Source: Protea cynaroides (taxonomy: Eukaryota; Streptophyta; Magnoliopsida; Proteales; Proteaceae). From it: a stretch of DNA of 64,000 nt. Positions 44,349 through 54,515 of the stretch are shown here, one piece after another. The position numbers and the translations under genes were made by a program. The notes under the pieces are model-generated. The model was not told the origin of the DNA and searched no databases. It worked only from the letters and a program-made list of their open reading frames with translations. Within the stretch, counting starts at the first letter, position 1, and every line of letters begins with the position of its first letter. The stretch spans positions 87,952,676-88,016,675 of the forward strand of contig CM053273.1 in the NCBI GenBank assembly GCA_028583415.1. The letters run 5' to 3'.

Positions 44349-45738
44349 TGATGCAGTGCAGGATCCACAAGATTTGGATAAGAATACCTAGAGGATTCAT
44401 TTGGTATCCCTTTTCCTTTCTCTATTGATTTCTCTTTCCCTTCCCTTTCTCTTTCATAGTTTCCCCACGGATGTTCTTTCTTCTTCTTGATAATTACTCT
44501 CCCCTTCCCTATTCTCGCTCCCTTGCAATAAATTCCCCTTTCAGTTCTCACTGTCAAATTCTGTCCCCATCATTTGGTATTAGAGTCTAGTTTAGGAAAA
44601 GATGTCAAATCTTCTTTAAAGGTTGTCCCAACAAATTCAACGAATTGAGGAATATGAGAAGGATCTCATCAGAGCACCTGATCTTGTTCATGATGATGCG
44701 ATAACAGAATATGTGATTCCATCGTCATTCTTTGAAGGACGGACCCCTCGACTTGTAGCCTACATCCCTCACACTCGTGCGTTATCATAATTTTGTTACA
44801 GCCTACCGCTGGATGTGTCTCCCATCAGACAAGAGTTGATGCAGCACAGGATCCACAAGATTTGGATAAGAATCTCTAGAGGAATTTCCCTAACTTGGGA
44901 AATCTTTGTTATCCTTTATTTTGCAAAGTTTAGTTAGATTAGTTAGGATTTTTAATATTATATTTGACTTAGTCCTTTTTTCTTTAATATAAAAGAAGAG
45001 GCGTGGACCTTTTCCACGATTAGACTTAGGGGTCTTTCGAGTTAGTTAGGAGTCTTTATTTTATTTATCCTTTTTGATTTAGTATGTGATTAGGATTGTA
45101 AAGCCTACATAATAGGCGACTTCTCTAATTGGAATATGATGCATTGATTAAAGAAAAAAAAGAAAAGATCTCTCAGCTCTCCCTCTCTCACATAAGTTCT
45201 CTCTCTCTCCCTCTCACAATCTCTCTTTTCTCCCCCCCCCCTTCTTTCTCTCTTCTCGAATCCCCCTTCTCTCTCATCACAGTAATCCCCTTTCCCCTCT
45301 CTTCTCTTTCTTGATCTCTCGCTCTTCTCTTCCCTCTCTTTCTCTCATTACGGTATTCCTTCCCCCCCTCTCTTTCTGTCATAGCGGTAATCCCCACCCC
45401 TATTTTCTGTTTCGACAAGTTCTTCCCCCCTTTCTTTCCCTCATGTATATTCCCCTGATTTTCTTTTCCGTCTCGTAATCCCTCCTCTCTCCTTCTCGGT
45501 TATCCCCATCCCCTCCCTATTCACCTTCCCTTTATGACTTGCTATCTTCATTCCCCTTCCCTTTTCCTAATATCCTTTTTCCTTTCTCTCTCGATTTCTC
45601 TTTCCCTTCCCTTTCTCCCTCACAGTTTCCCCACAGATGTTATTTCTTCTTCTCAATAATTACTCTCCTCTTCCCTATTTTCTCTCCCTTGCAGTAAATT
45701 CCCCTTTCGATTTTCATTGTCAAATTCCGTCCCCATCA
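44349..45738 (+). mobile_element. LTR retroelement remnant with unequal LTRs
   Basis: The left LTR (44349-44572, 224 bp) and right LTR (44837-45738, about 900 bp) share both ends: TGATGCAG with caggatccacaagatttgg, and tgtcaaattc with gtccccatca. The left copy lacks about 680 bp of the middle. Two bases after the left LTR, TGGTATTAGAGTC (44575-44587) is a primer-binding site with one change. The 264-bp interior starts a gag-like frame (IEEYEKDLIRAPDLVHDD). No target duplication was seen, so the element is probably rearranged. The right LTR has a TATA-like taatataaaag near 44986 and CT-rich tracts at 45180-45700. Confidence 0.6.
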
Positions 45739-46080
45739 CTAGGGCCTGTGGAGCGTTGGATCTGATCTTTGATTCCTAATCTGGAATCTAGTTTGCTGGC
45801 TGCATCAAATACCCTTGGATAATTAAGGACTATAACTAAATCTGCTTTATCGTGAAGTCCAGATGGATAAGGAACTTGCCAACCAAAGTCTCAAAAGAGC
45901 TTCCTTGACTTTGCCTTCAAAACAAGTCTCCACTAGTATGGCCATAGTGCATCCTTAAATATACCTCATTCCCCAAACGTTTGTTTTCTCAAGAACATCC
46001 TTCAAAGTTGAATTTGAAGGTATCTCTAGGAAAAACCCATAGCATAGCTCTTGAGGGAAGCGAGGAGCTATGGATGTGAC
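45739..46080 (-). other. Coding-like minus-strand segment, unidentified
   Basis: Minus-strand reading from about 46130 to 45840 gives SIAPRFPQELCYGFFLEIPS and, in another frame, MAILVETCFEGKVKEALLRL. Both are plausible protein-like stretches broken by stops. I do not recognise the source; it may be a captured or decayed gene fragment. Confidence 0.25.
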
Positions 46081-47280
46081 TGCCCTCCAACAATACACAA
46101 AGTTATTCTTTGAAATGCCTGGAAATACCTCCAGTATTGTTGCATAATAACAAACTCTGATCTCTTGTATGTCAGTAAGTTGCTAAATTAAACAATTCTT
46201 CCTCAAAGATCTGGTTGGTCAATCCTCCTTGATAGTCTGAAACCTAACTATGAAAATAAGTCTTCAAATGTCTCGCTCAACCCTGAACTGATTATCCAAA
46301 AAGAGAAAAAGAAAAAGAAAAGGAAAATCCCAGCGCATACCAACCAGTTCAAAAATATGCCTCCATATATCCTTTGGGTCCTACAATGGTGGAGATGAGG
46401 ATAGGGGGAATAGGTAACGATGGGTGCATACCTCAAAGTGGACAAGAATATTAAATTTTAGGTTAATAAGCTCAATCTATTTGTCGTGGTGAGCTTCCCA
46501 TCAAGCAGAACTTGCTTAAGGCCAAGAACTTTCACCTCATTTAAGGCTGTTGCTTTAGTGATGGCTGAATTGACTGTTAATACCACTAATGATTTGCACC
46601 CCTTGGCAATTGCTCCGAATGCAACCTGAAGTGTTAACTGAGTATTCAGTACCTCAGAGATTGCCAGTTTCTGGCAGAGAGAGAGAGAGAGAGAGAGTAA
46701 TATATAATATGGGTAAATTACACTTGATCATAGTTGTCAAGGCGTGGCCTCGGCGTCCGGGGCTTCCGGGCGAGTCAAATAGGGCTAGGCAGTTGGTCGC
46801 CTTATTGTACATGCCTTGTTATATTTGTTTATTTATTTTTGTGATTAATGTTATTTGTTGCATTTTTATTGGATATATAAATTACATATATACACCACAA
46901 TGCATGGAATCATGCATATGTATTAAAAACAATAAAAAATGATGCGCTAACTCTCTCTTTTTTGTATAAATTCTCTTATTAATAAGTACCCTTAAAACAC
47001 CTTGGAAACGCCTTGGATACGCCTTAGGTACGCCTCGGCGCCCAGGCACCTCTCCAGTGCCTTGGCTCGCCTTGGCGCCTTGACAACCATGCACTTGAGG
47101 TATCCAATGTTTTAGTAAAGGACACTTGGGGTACCTCAAGTTTTAAAAGTGATATTTGGGGTACCTTGTGAACTGTTTTTGTTCACAGATTATATATATT
47201 TCCTATTTTACCCCGCAGACTCATCCCTTACCTGCAGCAGCCCCTCTTCCTCAACCTCTGCTCCCACCCCACCCCCGCCC
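46081..47280 (+). repeat. 1.2-kb tandem duplication, unit 1
   Basis: It begins tgccctccaacaatacacaa and ends with a C-rich stretch (cccacccccgccc). It includes a GA microsatellite (about 46673-46697), a gggtaaattacactt repeat and a hAT MITE, in the same order as unit 2. A minus-strand frame with TLQVAFRAIAKGCKSLVVLT-like sequence is shared by both units and is of unknown identity. Confidence 0.85.
46729..47091. mobile_element. hAT MITE (CATAGTTGTCAAGG family), 363 bp
   Basis: Starts catagttgtcaaggcg and ends ccttgacaaccatg. Flanks cacttgat (46721-46728) and cacttgag (47092-47099). It is the older-looking sister of the copy in unit 2. Confidence 0.85.
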
Positions 47281-47885
47281 TGCCCTCCAACAATACACAA
47301 AGTTATTCTTTGAAATGCCTGGAAATACCTCCAGGATTGTTGCATAGTAACAAACTCTGTTCTCTTGTATATCAGTAAGTTGCTAAATTAAACAATTCTT
47401 CCTCGAAGATCTGATCTTTCTTCCCTCCTTGATAGTCTGAAACCTAACTTTGAAGATAAGTCTTCAAATGTCTTGTTCAACCCTGTACTGATTATCCAAA
47501 AGGAGAAAAAGAAAAAGAAAATCCCAGTGCATACCAACCAGTTCAAAAATATGCCTCCATACATCCATTGGGTCCTACAATGGTGGAGATGAGGATAGGG
47601 GGAATAGGTAACGATTGGTGCATAGTGCATACCTCAAATCAAAAATGGACAAGAGTATTAAATTTTAGGTTAATAAGCTCAATCTATTTTGTCGTGGTGA
47701 GCCTCCCATCAAGTAGAACTTGCTTAAGGCCAAGAACTTTCACCTCATTTAAGGCTGTTCCTTTAGTGAGGGCCGAATTGACAGTTAATACCACTAATGA
47801 TTTGCACCCCTTGGCAATTGCTCTGAATGCAACCTGAAGTGTTAACTGAGTATTCAGTACCTCAGAGAATGCCAGTTTCTGGCAG

Positions 47886-47926
<41 letters not shown>

Positions 47927-48480
47927 AGTAATATATAATATGGGTAAATTGCACTTGATCATAGTTGTCAAGGCGTCGCCTAGGCAATGCCTCGGCATCC
48001 GAGCGAGTAAATTGTATCACGCCTTGTTTTATTTGTTTATTTATTTTTGTAATTAATGCCATTTGTAGTATTTTTATTGGATGTCGAAAGTACATATATA
48101 CACCATAATGCATGGAATCATGCATATGTATTAAAAACAATAAAAAATGATGCACTAACTCTCTCTTTTTTGCATAAATCCTCTAATTAATATGTACCCT
48201 TAAAACGCCTTGGGAACGCTTTGGGGTATGCCTTGGGTACGCTTAGGCACCCAGACACCTCTCCAACGCCTTGACAACTATGCACTTGATGTACCCAATG
48301 TTTTAGTGAAGAACACTTGGGGTACCTCCAGTTTTAAAAGTGATATTTGGGGTACCTTGTGAATTGTTTTTGTTCACAAATTATATATATTTCCTATTTT
48401 ACCCTGCAGACTCATCCCTTACCTGCAGCAGCCCCTTCTCAATCTTTGCCCCCACCCAACCCCCGCCCCCACCCCCGCCC
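47281..48480 (+). repeat. 1.2-kb tandem duplication, unit 2
   Basis: Direct repeat of 46081-47280, joined without spacer. Similarity continues through the C-rich end (about 48480). Its GA microsatellite (about 47888-47925) is longer. Confidence 0.85.
47960..48282. mobile_element. hAT MITE (CATAGTTGTCAAGG family), 323 bp
   Basis: Terminal repeats catagttgtcaaggcg and ccttgacaactatg. The 8-bp duplication cacttgat is perfect (47952-47959 and 48283-48290). The inverted relative at 61164-61476 lacks the insertion at the equivalent point, giving an empty site. Confidence 0.9.
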
Positions 48481-49157
48481 CAACCCCATTTGCAGCTGCC
48501 ACCACCGCCGCAACCATGCAACCCGCACCCACCCTCTCTGCAACTCCCACCCCACCCCTCTCCTTTGGACAACCCCCAACCCATATCTGTAACTCCTAGT
48601 TGGTTTTATGATTTTTTTTTTCTTATTCACGTCTTGTTCTGTAATACTATGTTTCAAATAGCCAGAACTATGAGGTAGCTTCTGGATCGAGCGAGGGATG
48701 GATAAGGGTTCTCCTCTTCCTTTTTGAGAAGACTACTCAGAGTCGATCTCAGGCCTCTTGGAGAATCCAATCTCCAGAATAGCTTTATAAATTCTAGAGA
48801 GAAAAGAGATTGAGAGAAGAATGAGAGGCTGTTGTAATTTTGGGGCCTCAATAATTGTTGAGAATTACCCAAATACAACAACCGTGAGAGAGATGTCGAT
48901 TGTGATCAACTTGAACAATTAATCCCTCCTCCTACTGCTGTATATATTGAAAGGAAAACAGAAAAAAATAAAGGATCTAGAGAGAGTCCTAATTACAATC
49001 GAGATAGGGAGATAAACTCCTAGAAGATCTAAATCATAATCCAGAGTCCCAGACTACATAGGACATTGATCTTTAAGGATCAATGCCTATGCTGTATGGA
49101 CCAAATCGGTAATGGGCCTGTGTAACCAGGCCCATCACTGACATTATTTAATATAAC
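48481..49157 (-). other. LTR-like sequence
   Basis: The segment 48890-49150 parallels the LTRs of the 41.3-kb element: a tatatatt promoter-like run, ctagagagagtcctaattac, ttgatctttaaggatcaatgc and ggtaatgggcct. This suggests a related LTR, possibly the outer part of the copia 3' LTR that is interrupted by the LINE. No gene is recognised. Confidence 0.4.
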
Positions 49158-50693
49158 TTATGGATAATATATTGATTTGCATTGACCTTGTGCGGGGATT
49201 TGAAAGCAGAAATCATGCTCTAGCTGCCATACTCAATCTTGATCTGCATAAAGCCTATGACCATTTTAGATGGGAATATCTTATGGAAGCTTTGGCCAGA
49301 ATGAACTTTCCTGATTCTTTTTGTCAGTGGATTTGGTATTGCATTTCCTCTTCCAGATTTTTTGTGTTGGTTAGTGGTTAGCTCGGTGGGCTTCTTTAAT
49401 GCAAAAAGAAAGGGGTAGATAATAATAAGTTTTTTCATTCTGTTGGGTGGGCTAGAATTTGTTTGCCTAAGGAGGAAGGTGGTTTGGGGCTTCGGAGAAT
49501 TAAAGAGGTCAACAAGGCTTTCTTAATGAAACTGGTGTGGCGAGTGGCGCAGAAAAAAGAGAGCATATGGATTGATTGGATTTACAGTAGATACCTAAAA
49601 AGTGATTCTATTTGGTTGGTTGTAGTATGTCCTGACTCTTCTTGGGTGTAGAGAATCAGTCTCCAGCATAGGCAGCTGGTTAGTAGTTCCATCAAATCCC
49701 TCATCGATGATGGAGCTTCAACTCTCCTGGGGTTAGACAATTGGCACCCCCATGGTGTCTTGGTTTTAGAGTATGGCGACAGGATTCAGCTCGACTCCGG
49801 AAGGGCTAACTACTGTATCCTGTACCTTTCTGATGGTGTTTGGACTATGGGCGGAGCTTCCTCGAATAAGCTAGTGCGAGCTTGGGAAGTACTTGATTCG
49901 GTTCCTTGAAGATCAAGTGGGAGTGGTGACCTTACAGTGTGGACCGCGTCATCCAATGGTCTTTTCTCCACTGCATCTACCTAGGATATAGTTAGATCTC
50001 GTCAACTCAAGGTTGATTGGTTTGATGTGGTGTGGTTTAAGGGACATTCTCCTTGCCATAGCTTCATTCTTTAGCGAGCCTTTACTCTTTCTCTCCCTAT
50101 TGGATTTCTTTTGTATAATTGGGGCATTATACGGCCCAGTGCAAGCTGCGGTCTATGTTGGCATTAGGAGAAGATGTAAAACATTTTTTTTTTGACTGCT
50201 CTTTCTCTAAAAAAGTTTGAGGGAAGATCCTCGAGAAGTGCTGGCTGTGCTATAGAAGAATTTGGCCTTTTGATCAAAGAATGGAGGTGGATTTCTAGAA
50301 AGTTCAAGAGAAAGTATCCTTCTGACATAGTCGTCCAGCTGGCCTTTGTTGCGATGGTGTATCATATTTGGTTTGAGAGAAACCTTCGCATGTGGGCAGT
50401 CAAATCAATATCCTTCGCTCAAATATGGGATGCCATCATCTTCGACTTACTTGGCATGTTACTGCCTCTGTCCCCTCCCCCCCAAGATTCTGAGAGGAAT
50501 AGATTCATTCTTTCCTCTTGGGATCACACCCGGATAAGGACTCTTTCCCTATCCTTTCTGTTTTCTTGTTTGTTTCTTGGTTCTTGGGCTGTTGTCCTAG
50601 CTGTGTAAGGAGTCTGGCTCTATCCTTTGGACCCCCAGATTTTTTCCCCTATTCTCGGGGTGTTGTTAATGTATATTCGTTTACCTAAAAAAA
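49158..50693 (+). pseudogene. LINE (L1-type) ORF2 remnant with poly-A end
   Basis: The RT fragment (49160-49381) reads ESRNHALAAILNLDLHKAYD, WEYLMEALARMNFPDSFCQW and RFFVLVSG. The RT catalytic centre is missing. The sequence jumps to the ORF2 C-terminal part (LPKEEGGLGLRRIKEVNKAF, 49460 onward) and the zinc-binding region (VDWFDVVWFKGHSPCHSFIL near 50030). The 3' end (gttgttaatgtatattcgtt) stops in an A-tract at 50686-50693. It is internally deleted and 5' truncated, with stops. It sits within or next to an LTR. Confidence 0.8.
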
Positions 50694-50911
50694 ATGGTGA
50701 ATGGGCCTAAGTAAAGTGGACTTATTCCTTACAATAGCAGCCCATTCCCTTACATTATTAACAATAAAGAGATTACAACCCTAGAAGGGCAAACGGGGAA
50801 TTAACCAACCAAAAAATAGAGACGGAAGGCCCTATTGCCATTGGGATTAGCGCTTAATGCTATCCCTGAGAGGCCCAATGGGCCGCCCCCCTTACTAGAT
50901 AACTTTTAACA
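50694..50911 (-). mobile_element. Copia 3' LTR (inner part)
   Basis: It ends aacttttaaca on the plus strand next to a polypurine tract (gcttgaaaggga, about 50923-50912 on the minus strand), the usual copia boundary. The outer part is cut off by the LINE. Confidence 0.55.
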
Positions 50912-50939
50912 CTCCCTTTCAAGCTGGAGCATATATATA

Positions 50940-52830
50940 TATCAATCATGCCTAGCTTGTTACAAATATAACCAATCCGCTTACTCCCTAGAGAATTAGT
51001 GAACACATCGGCAAATTGTTCTCTGTACAAACATGGCATGGAGAGGTAATCTCTTGCAAAAAAATTTCATAGACAAAATGATAGTCAACCTCATCATGTT
51101 TCGTCCTCTCATGAAACACAAGATTGGAAGCAAAGAATGACAACTTGGTTGTCACACCACAACTGCATAAAAGACTCATGCGGAAAGCCAAGCTTAGCTA
51201 ACAACTGTTTGACCCACATCAACTCACACGTAACATATGGCATAACACGATACTCAGACTCTACACTGGACCGAGCAACTACAGTCTGCTTATTGCTATT
51301 CCCTTGCAGAAGCTTTTCACGAACAAAATGACAGTCAACCTCATTATGTTTCGTCCTCTCATGAAACACAAGATTGGAAGGAATGTGAATAGTAGCTGTC
51401 ACACCACAACTGCATAGAAGACTCCTACGGAAAACCAAGCTTAGCTAACAACTGTTTAACCCACATCAACTCTCACGTGACATGTGACATGTGCCATAGC
51501 ACGATACTCAGACTCTGCACTAGACTGAGCAACTATAGTCTGCTTATTGCTCTTCTAAGACCCAAGATTTCCGCCAATAAAGTACAGTGCCAGTAGTAGA
51601 CTATCTATCAATAGGTGAACCGGCCCAGTCAGCATCCGAAAAACTCTCAACACGTCCAGGTCCATGATCAGAGTACAGAAGACCACGACTTGGAGCTTTC
51701 TTGAGATACCGTAAAATACATATAACATCCCAATGAGTCATCCAGGGAGAGGATAGAAACTGACTCACAATACTGATTGGGAAGGCCACATCTGATTGAC
51801 TCGTAGTGAGATTATTCAACTTGCCAACTAGCCTGCGATACCTTTCCGGATCTGTCAGAACATTACCATCATCAGCTGTAAGTTTTAGGTTAGGATCCAT
51901 TAGAGTATCCACAGGCTTGGATCCTAACATCCCCGTCTCAGTAAGCAAATTCATAACATATTTCCCTTGAGAAAAATAAATTACTTTTCTCAACCGAGTC
52001 ACCTTAACTCCCAAGACATATTTCAAGCGACCCATGTCCTTGGTATGAAATTGTTGCTGTAAATGAGCCTTCAAAGTCTTAATACATGTACTATCATCTC
52101 CAGTAATCACTATGTCATCAACACAGACAATGAGGAAAATCCTCCTTATGCCAGACTGAAAATAAAACTGAGTGATCACTCTTACATCGGAACAAGCCAA
52201 AATTAAGAACAACTTTTGTGAAACAACCATACCATGCTCGAGGAGACTGCAACCATATAGGGACTTCCAGAGCTCACACACACCATACTAGACTTCCTTT
52301 GAGCAACAAACCGGGGTGGTTGCTCCATATAAACCTCTTCATGAAGATCACCATGTATGAAAGCATTCTTCACATCAAGTTGGTGCGAAAGCATTCTTCA
52401 CATCAAGCTGGTGCAGCAATTAGTGTGGGAAGCAGCAAAATAGATCAAAATCTGGACCGAAGCAAGCTAGGCCACCAGAGAAAAAGTATTCAAGTAATCA
52501 GCACCATAGACCTATGCATAACCCTTGGCAACCAGGTGAGCTTTCAAACGAGCCAGAGTCTCATTAGGGTTGACCTTAACTACATATTCCCAATGACAAC
52601 CAATAGCAAACTTGCCACAGGTAAATGTACAATATGCCAAGTGTGATTGTCCTGAAAGGTCAAAAGTTCGTCTTCCATAGCTGTCCTCCAGCTAGGACTA
52701 GATAGTGCCTCTGCAACAGACTTAAGAAGGGGGTGATTCTTAATAGTGGTCAAACAAGAATGAAAGGAGAAAGAGAGACCAGATGGGCACACAAAGTTTG
52801 AAATTAGATGTTGGGTACAACTCTAAAATC
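50940..52830 (-). pseudogene. Copia element: reverse transcriptase and RNase H
   Basis: In element order: RT start (SSPSWRTAMEDELLTFQDNH, 52792-52580); the LDVKNAFIHGDLHEEVYMEQP block with an internal duplication of the AFL segment (52400-52200); the catalytic VCVDDIVITGDD with KDMGRLKYVLGVKV; YRRLVGKLNNL and SQFLSSPWMTHWDV; then FSDADWAGSPIDR (52281-51601). RNase H follows with SNKQTVVARSSVESEYRVM and LLAKLGFPHESFMQLWCDN. A stop follows SPIDR, and a tandem duplication disrupts RNase H. These enzymes would copy element RNA; this copy is inactive. Confidence 0.85.
51051..51552 (-). repeat. Tandem duplication of about 250 bp in copia RNase H
   Basis: Segments 51051-51300 and 51301-51552 align from ctcttgca/cccttgca through attggaag and ccaagcttagctaacaactg to tctgcttattgct. 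Both encode the ESEYR and KLGFP region, so RNase H motifs occur twice. Confidence 0.85.
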
Positions 52831-52839
52831 CCTTACAAT

Positions 52840-53235
52840 GAGCAATATGTATATGAAGGTCAGAAGAGGGTATACTTATCTCAAGTGCAAGATCTACAGA
52901 CGAAGAAGAGGTAGTAAGGGCGAGAAGAGCCGGGGGCACAATATCTACCTGAGGACAACAATTATAAACCTACTAGGTGGGACCTGTGAAACAGAGTGTT
53001 GGACAATATATAAAGGTAGATCATCATCCAACTCAGACACGACAATGACCCATCTTAATATCATGTAGACTCAACTAAAGAAACATCAACGGTGACATAA
53101 TATTTATTAGACTCCGGTGAATGGCAACGATAACCCTTTTGAGTACGCAAATACCCCACAAACAGAGACTTGAGACCTTTAGGATCCAACTTAGATTTAC
53201 CGAGACGATGATCATAAATAAAACAAACACAACCC
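52840..53235 (-). pseudogene. Copia element: integrase C-terminal part
   Basis: Minus-strand reading gives GCVCFIYDHRLGKSKLDPKG, LFVGYLRTQKGYRC and YYVTVDVSLVEST, the standard copia integrase tail. It is the continuation of the integrase that stops at PPKVFV on the far side of the organellar insertion (55105). Confidence 0.75.
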
Positions 53236-53611
53236 ATTTTTGACCCATTGGTCCGTCTATCATAGGCGACCGAACGGCCGCCCCCCTAATTACTAGACCG
53301 ACCTGCTATAATAATTCCATAAACACCTAGCGAAGATATGGCAAACAAATCCTCGATTGAAACATTGAAACTGTTGTATAGCCGCACCGTAATAAGTCTG
53401 GATCACCTCCACAACCCAGCTGAAAAACTACAGCGCACATATATTTTTTTATATTTCTATATATTTATATATCGGTCCGCTAGTTCACGCAAATCCGAAG
53501 AAGTTATCACGGACGAGCCACATGCAGGGAAGGTCACCTGAACAGGACAATCGGCAAAAGATGCTGGGCAAGCTAGAAATCTCTCCCGCGCCTTGTGCGG
53601 GGCCCAATCAT

Positions 53612-53643
53612 AGTCAAAGGAAGACTTTGATCCTGGCTCAGAA
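53612..53643 (+). pseudogene. SSU rRNA 5' end fragment
   Basis: The phrase ctttgatcctggctcagaa is the nearly invariant start of bacterial-type small-subunit rRNA (usually gagtttgatcctggctcag, one change here). Similarity stops right after it. With the preceding tagtcaaagg it suggests the upstream edge of a mitochondrial rrn18. Confidence 0.6.
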
Positions 53644-53860
53644 GTGGGGTAGAGTCCCAATCCCGAGGAATGGCAATTTCACTTGTTATGTTGCAGGGTT
53701 GAAACCAAGAAATATTTGTTAGTTTCCTGGTGTTTCCTCACGTTTTCGAATTCGGTTGAGTTCTTTTGATTGATTGTATTGTATAGTATCTCAACAATGC
53801 CTAAAAACTTCCCTTGTATTTTTTTCAATTCTGTAAAAGTTAGATCCGGGGGGTTAAGTT

Positions 53861-53947
53861 GATAGCGAGGGTAGAGGGGTGCCTCCTCACAAAGGGGGTC
53901 GCAATGACCAGGCCCGGGCGACTGTTTACCAAAAACACAGGTCTCCG
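53861..53947 (+). pseudogene. LSU rRNA fragment
   Basis: The phrases ccaggcccgggcgactgttt and accaaaaacacaggtctcc are a hallmark of bacterial-type large-subunit rRNA (near E. coli position 1660). The preceding tcctcacaaagggggtcgcaat fits plant mitochondrial or plastid versions, split here as two phrases. It breaks off after ggtctcc. Confidence 0.75.
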
Positions 53948-54249
53948 GTTACAGTATAGGCGGTGGAGGTTGGTTGAAGATGATATTACGCGGCGTTCAG
54001 AACCAGCCTTCTGAATATTCAGGAGCTAAGACCATTCCAATGCCCCCTTTCGCCATGCATAAACTGAACCTACAATTAGGATAAGCACGAAGAAGAAGAG
54101 GGGGACGTCTTTTTCTCTTTTTTCTGGAGCGAGCAAGCTACCACTTTCATACCGGTTAGAGCTTCGAACACCCCTTATGGCCAATTGACGAATGCATAGC
54201 AAAAAGATGCTCGACAATTATTATTAAAACAACTTCTCGCCCCTAACAA

Positions 54250-54317
54250 GCAACGGCTAGTTGATCGTAGACCACCGTTGCGCTAACGCGCAACGGTGGT
54301 CTACGATCAGCCGTTGC
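54250..54317. repeat. Strong hairpin in the organellar insert
   Basis: The 22-nt inner arms (54262-54283 and 54288-54309) pair perfectly around a taac loop. A further 8 bp (gcaacggc with gccgttgc) pair after a 4-nt bulge. This is the longest near-perfect stem in the window and is of the type found at plant mitochondrial transcript ends. Confidence 0.85.
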
Positions 54318-54335
54318 TTGGTTGCATGGGCGCGT

Positions 54336-54479
54336 TCAGCAACATTCGGACAGGTGGGTAATGTTGGGGTGAACCAGAAAAGTTTGGGTAGAGCCGGATC
54401 TAAGTGTTGGCTAGGCAAGCGTCGGCATAGAGGGGGAGGTCATAAGCGTCTATACCGTAAAATCGATTTTCGACGGAAT
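54336..54479 (+). pseudogene. rpl2: Chimeric rpl2 fragment (exon 2 part fused to exon 1 part)
   Basis: Residues SATFGQVGNVGVNQKSLGRA then GSKCWLGKR (54336-54422) belong to the second exon of plastid rpl2, encoding 50S ribosomal protein L2. The frame continues without interruption into RHRGGGHKRLYRKIDFRRN (54423-54479), which in plastid rpl2 is near the start of exon 1. The order is therefore reversed: a C-terminal segment precedes an N-terminal one. It then meets an unrelated intron fragment. This is a recombination product, not a working gene. The L2 match is to the plastid type, since the mitochondrial rpl2 sequence is quite different here. Confidence 0.85.
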
Positions 54480-54480
54480 C

Positions 54481-54515
54481 CGAACCGGACGTGAAGGTCT
54501 CCCCTCATCCGGCTC
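54481..54515 (-). ncRNA. Group II intron domain V (fragment)
   Basis: The minus strand reads GAGCCGGATGAGG, then GGAGACCTTC, then ACGTCCGGTTCGG. This fits the 34-nt domain V hairpin of organellar group II introns (GAGC start, paired end CGGTTC, two-base bulge). Domain V is the catalytic heart of these ribozymes. Surrounding intron sequence could not be delimited. Confidence 0.65.

Noticed and set aside
48340..48678. Pro-rich frame
   Set aside because: It derives from the C-rich end of the 1.2-kb tandem repeat; the same stretch gives Gly-rich frames on the other strand.
53338..53541. 67-codon frame starting MANKSSIETLK
   Set aside because: It lies in probable mitochondrial spacer, turns into AT-rich low-complexity sequence and matches no organellar protein I know.
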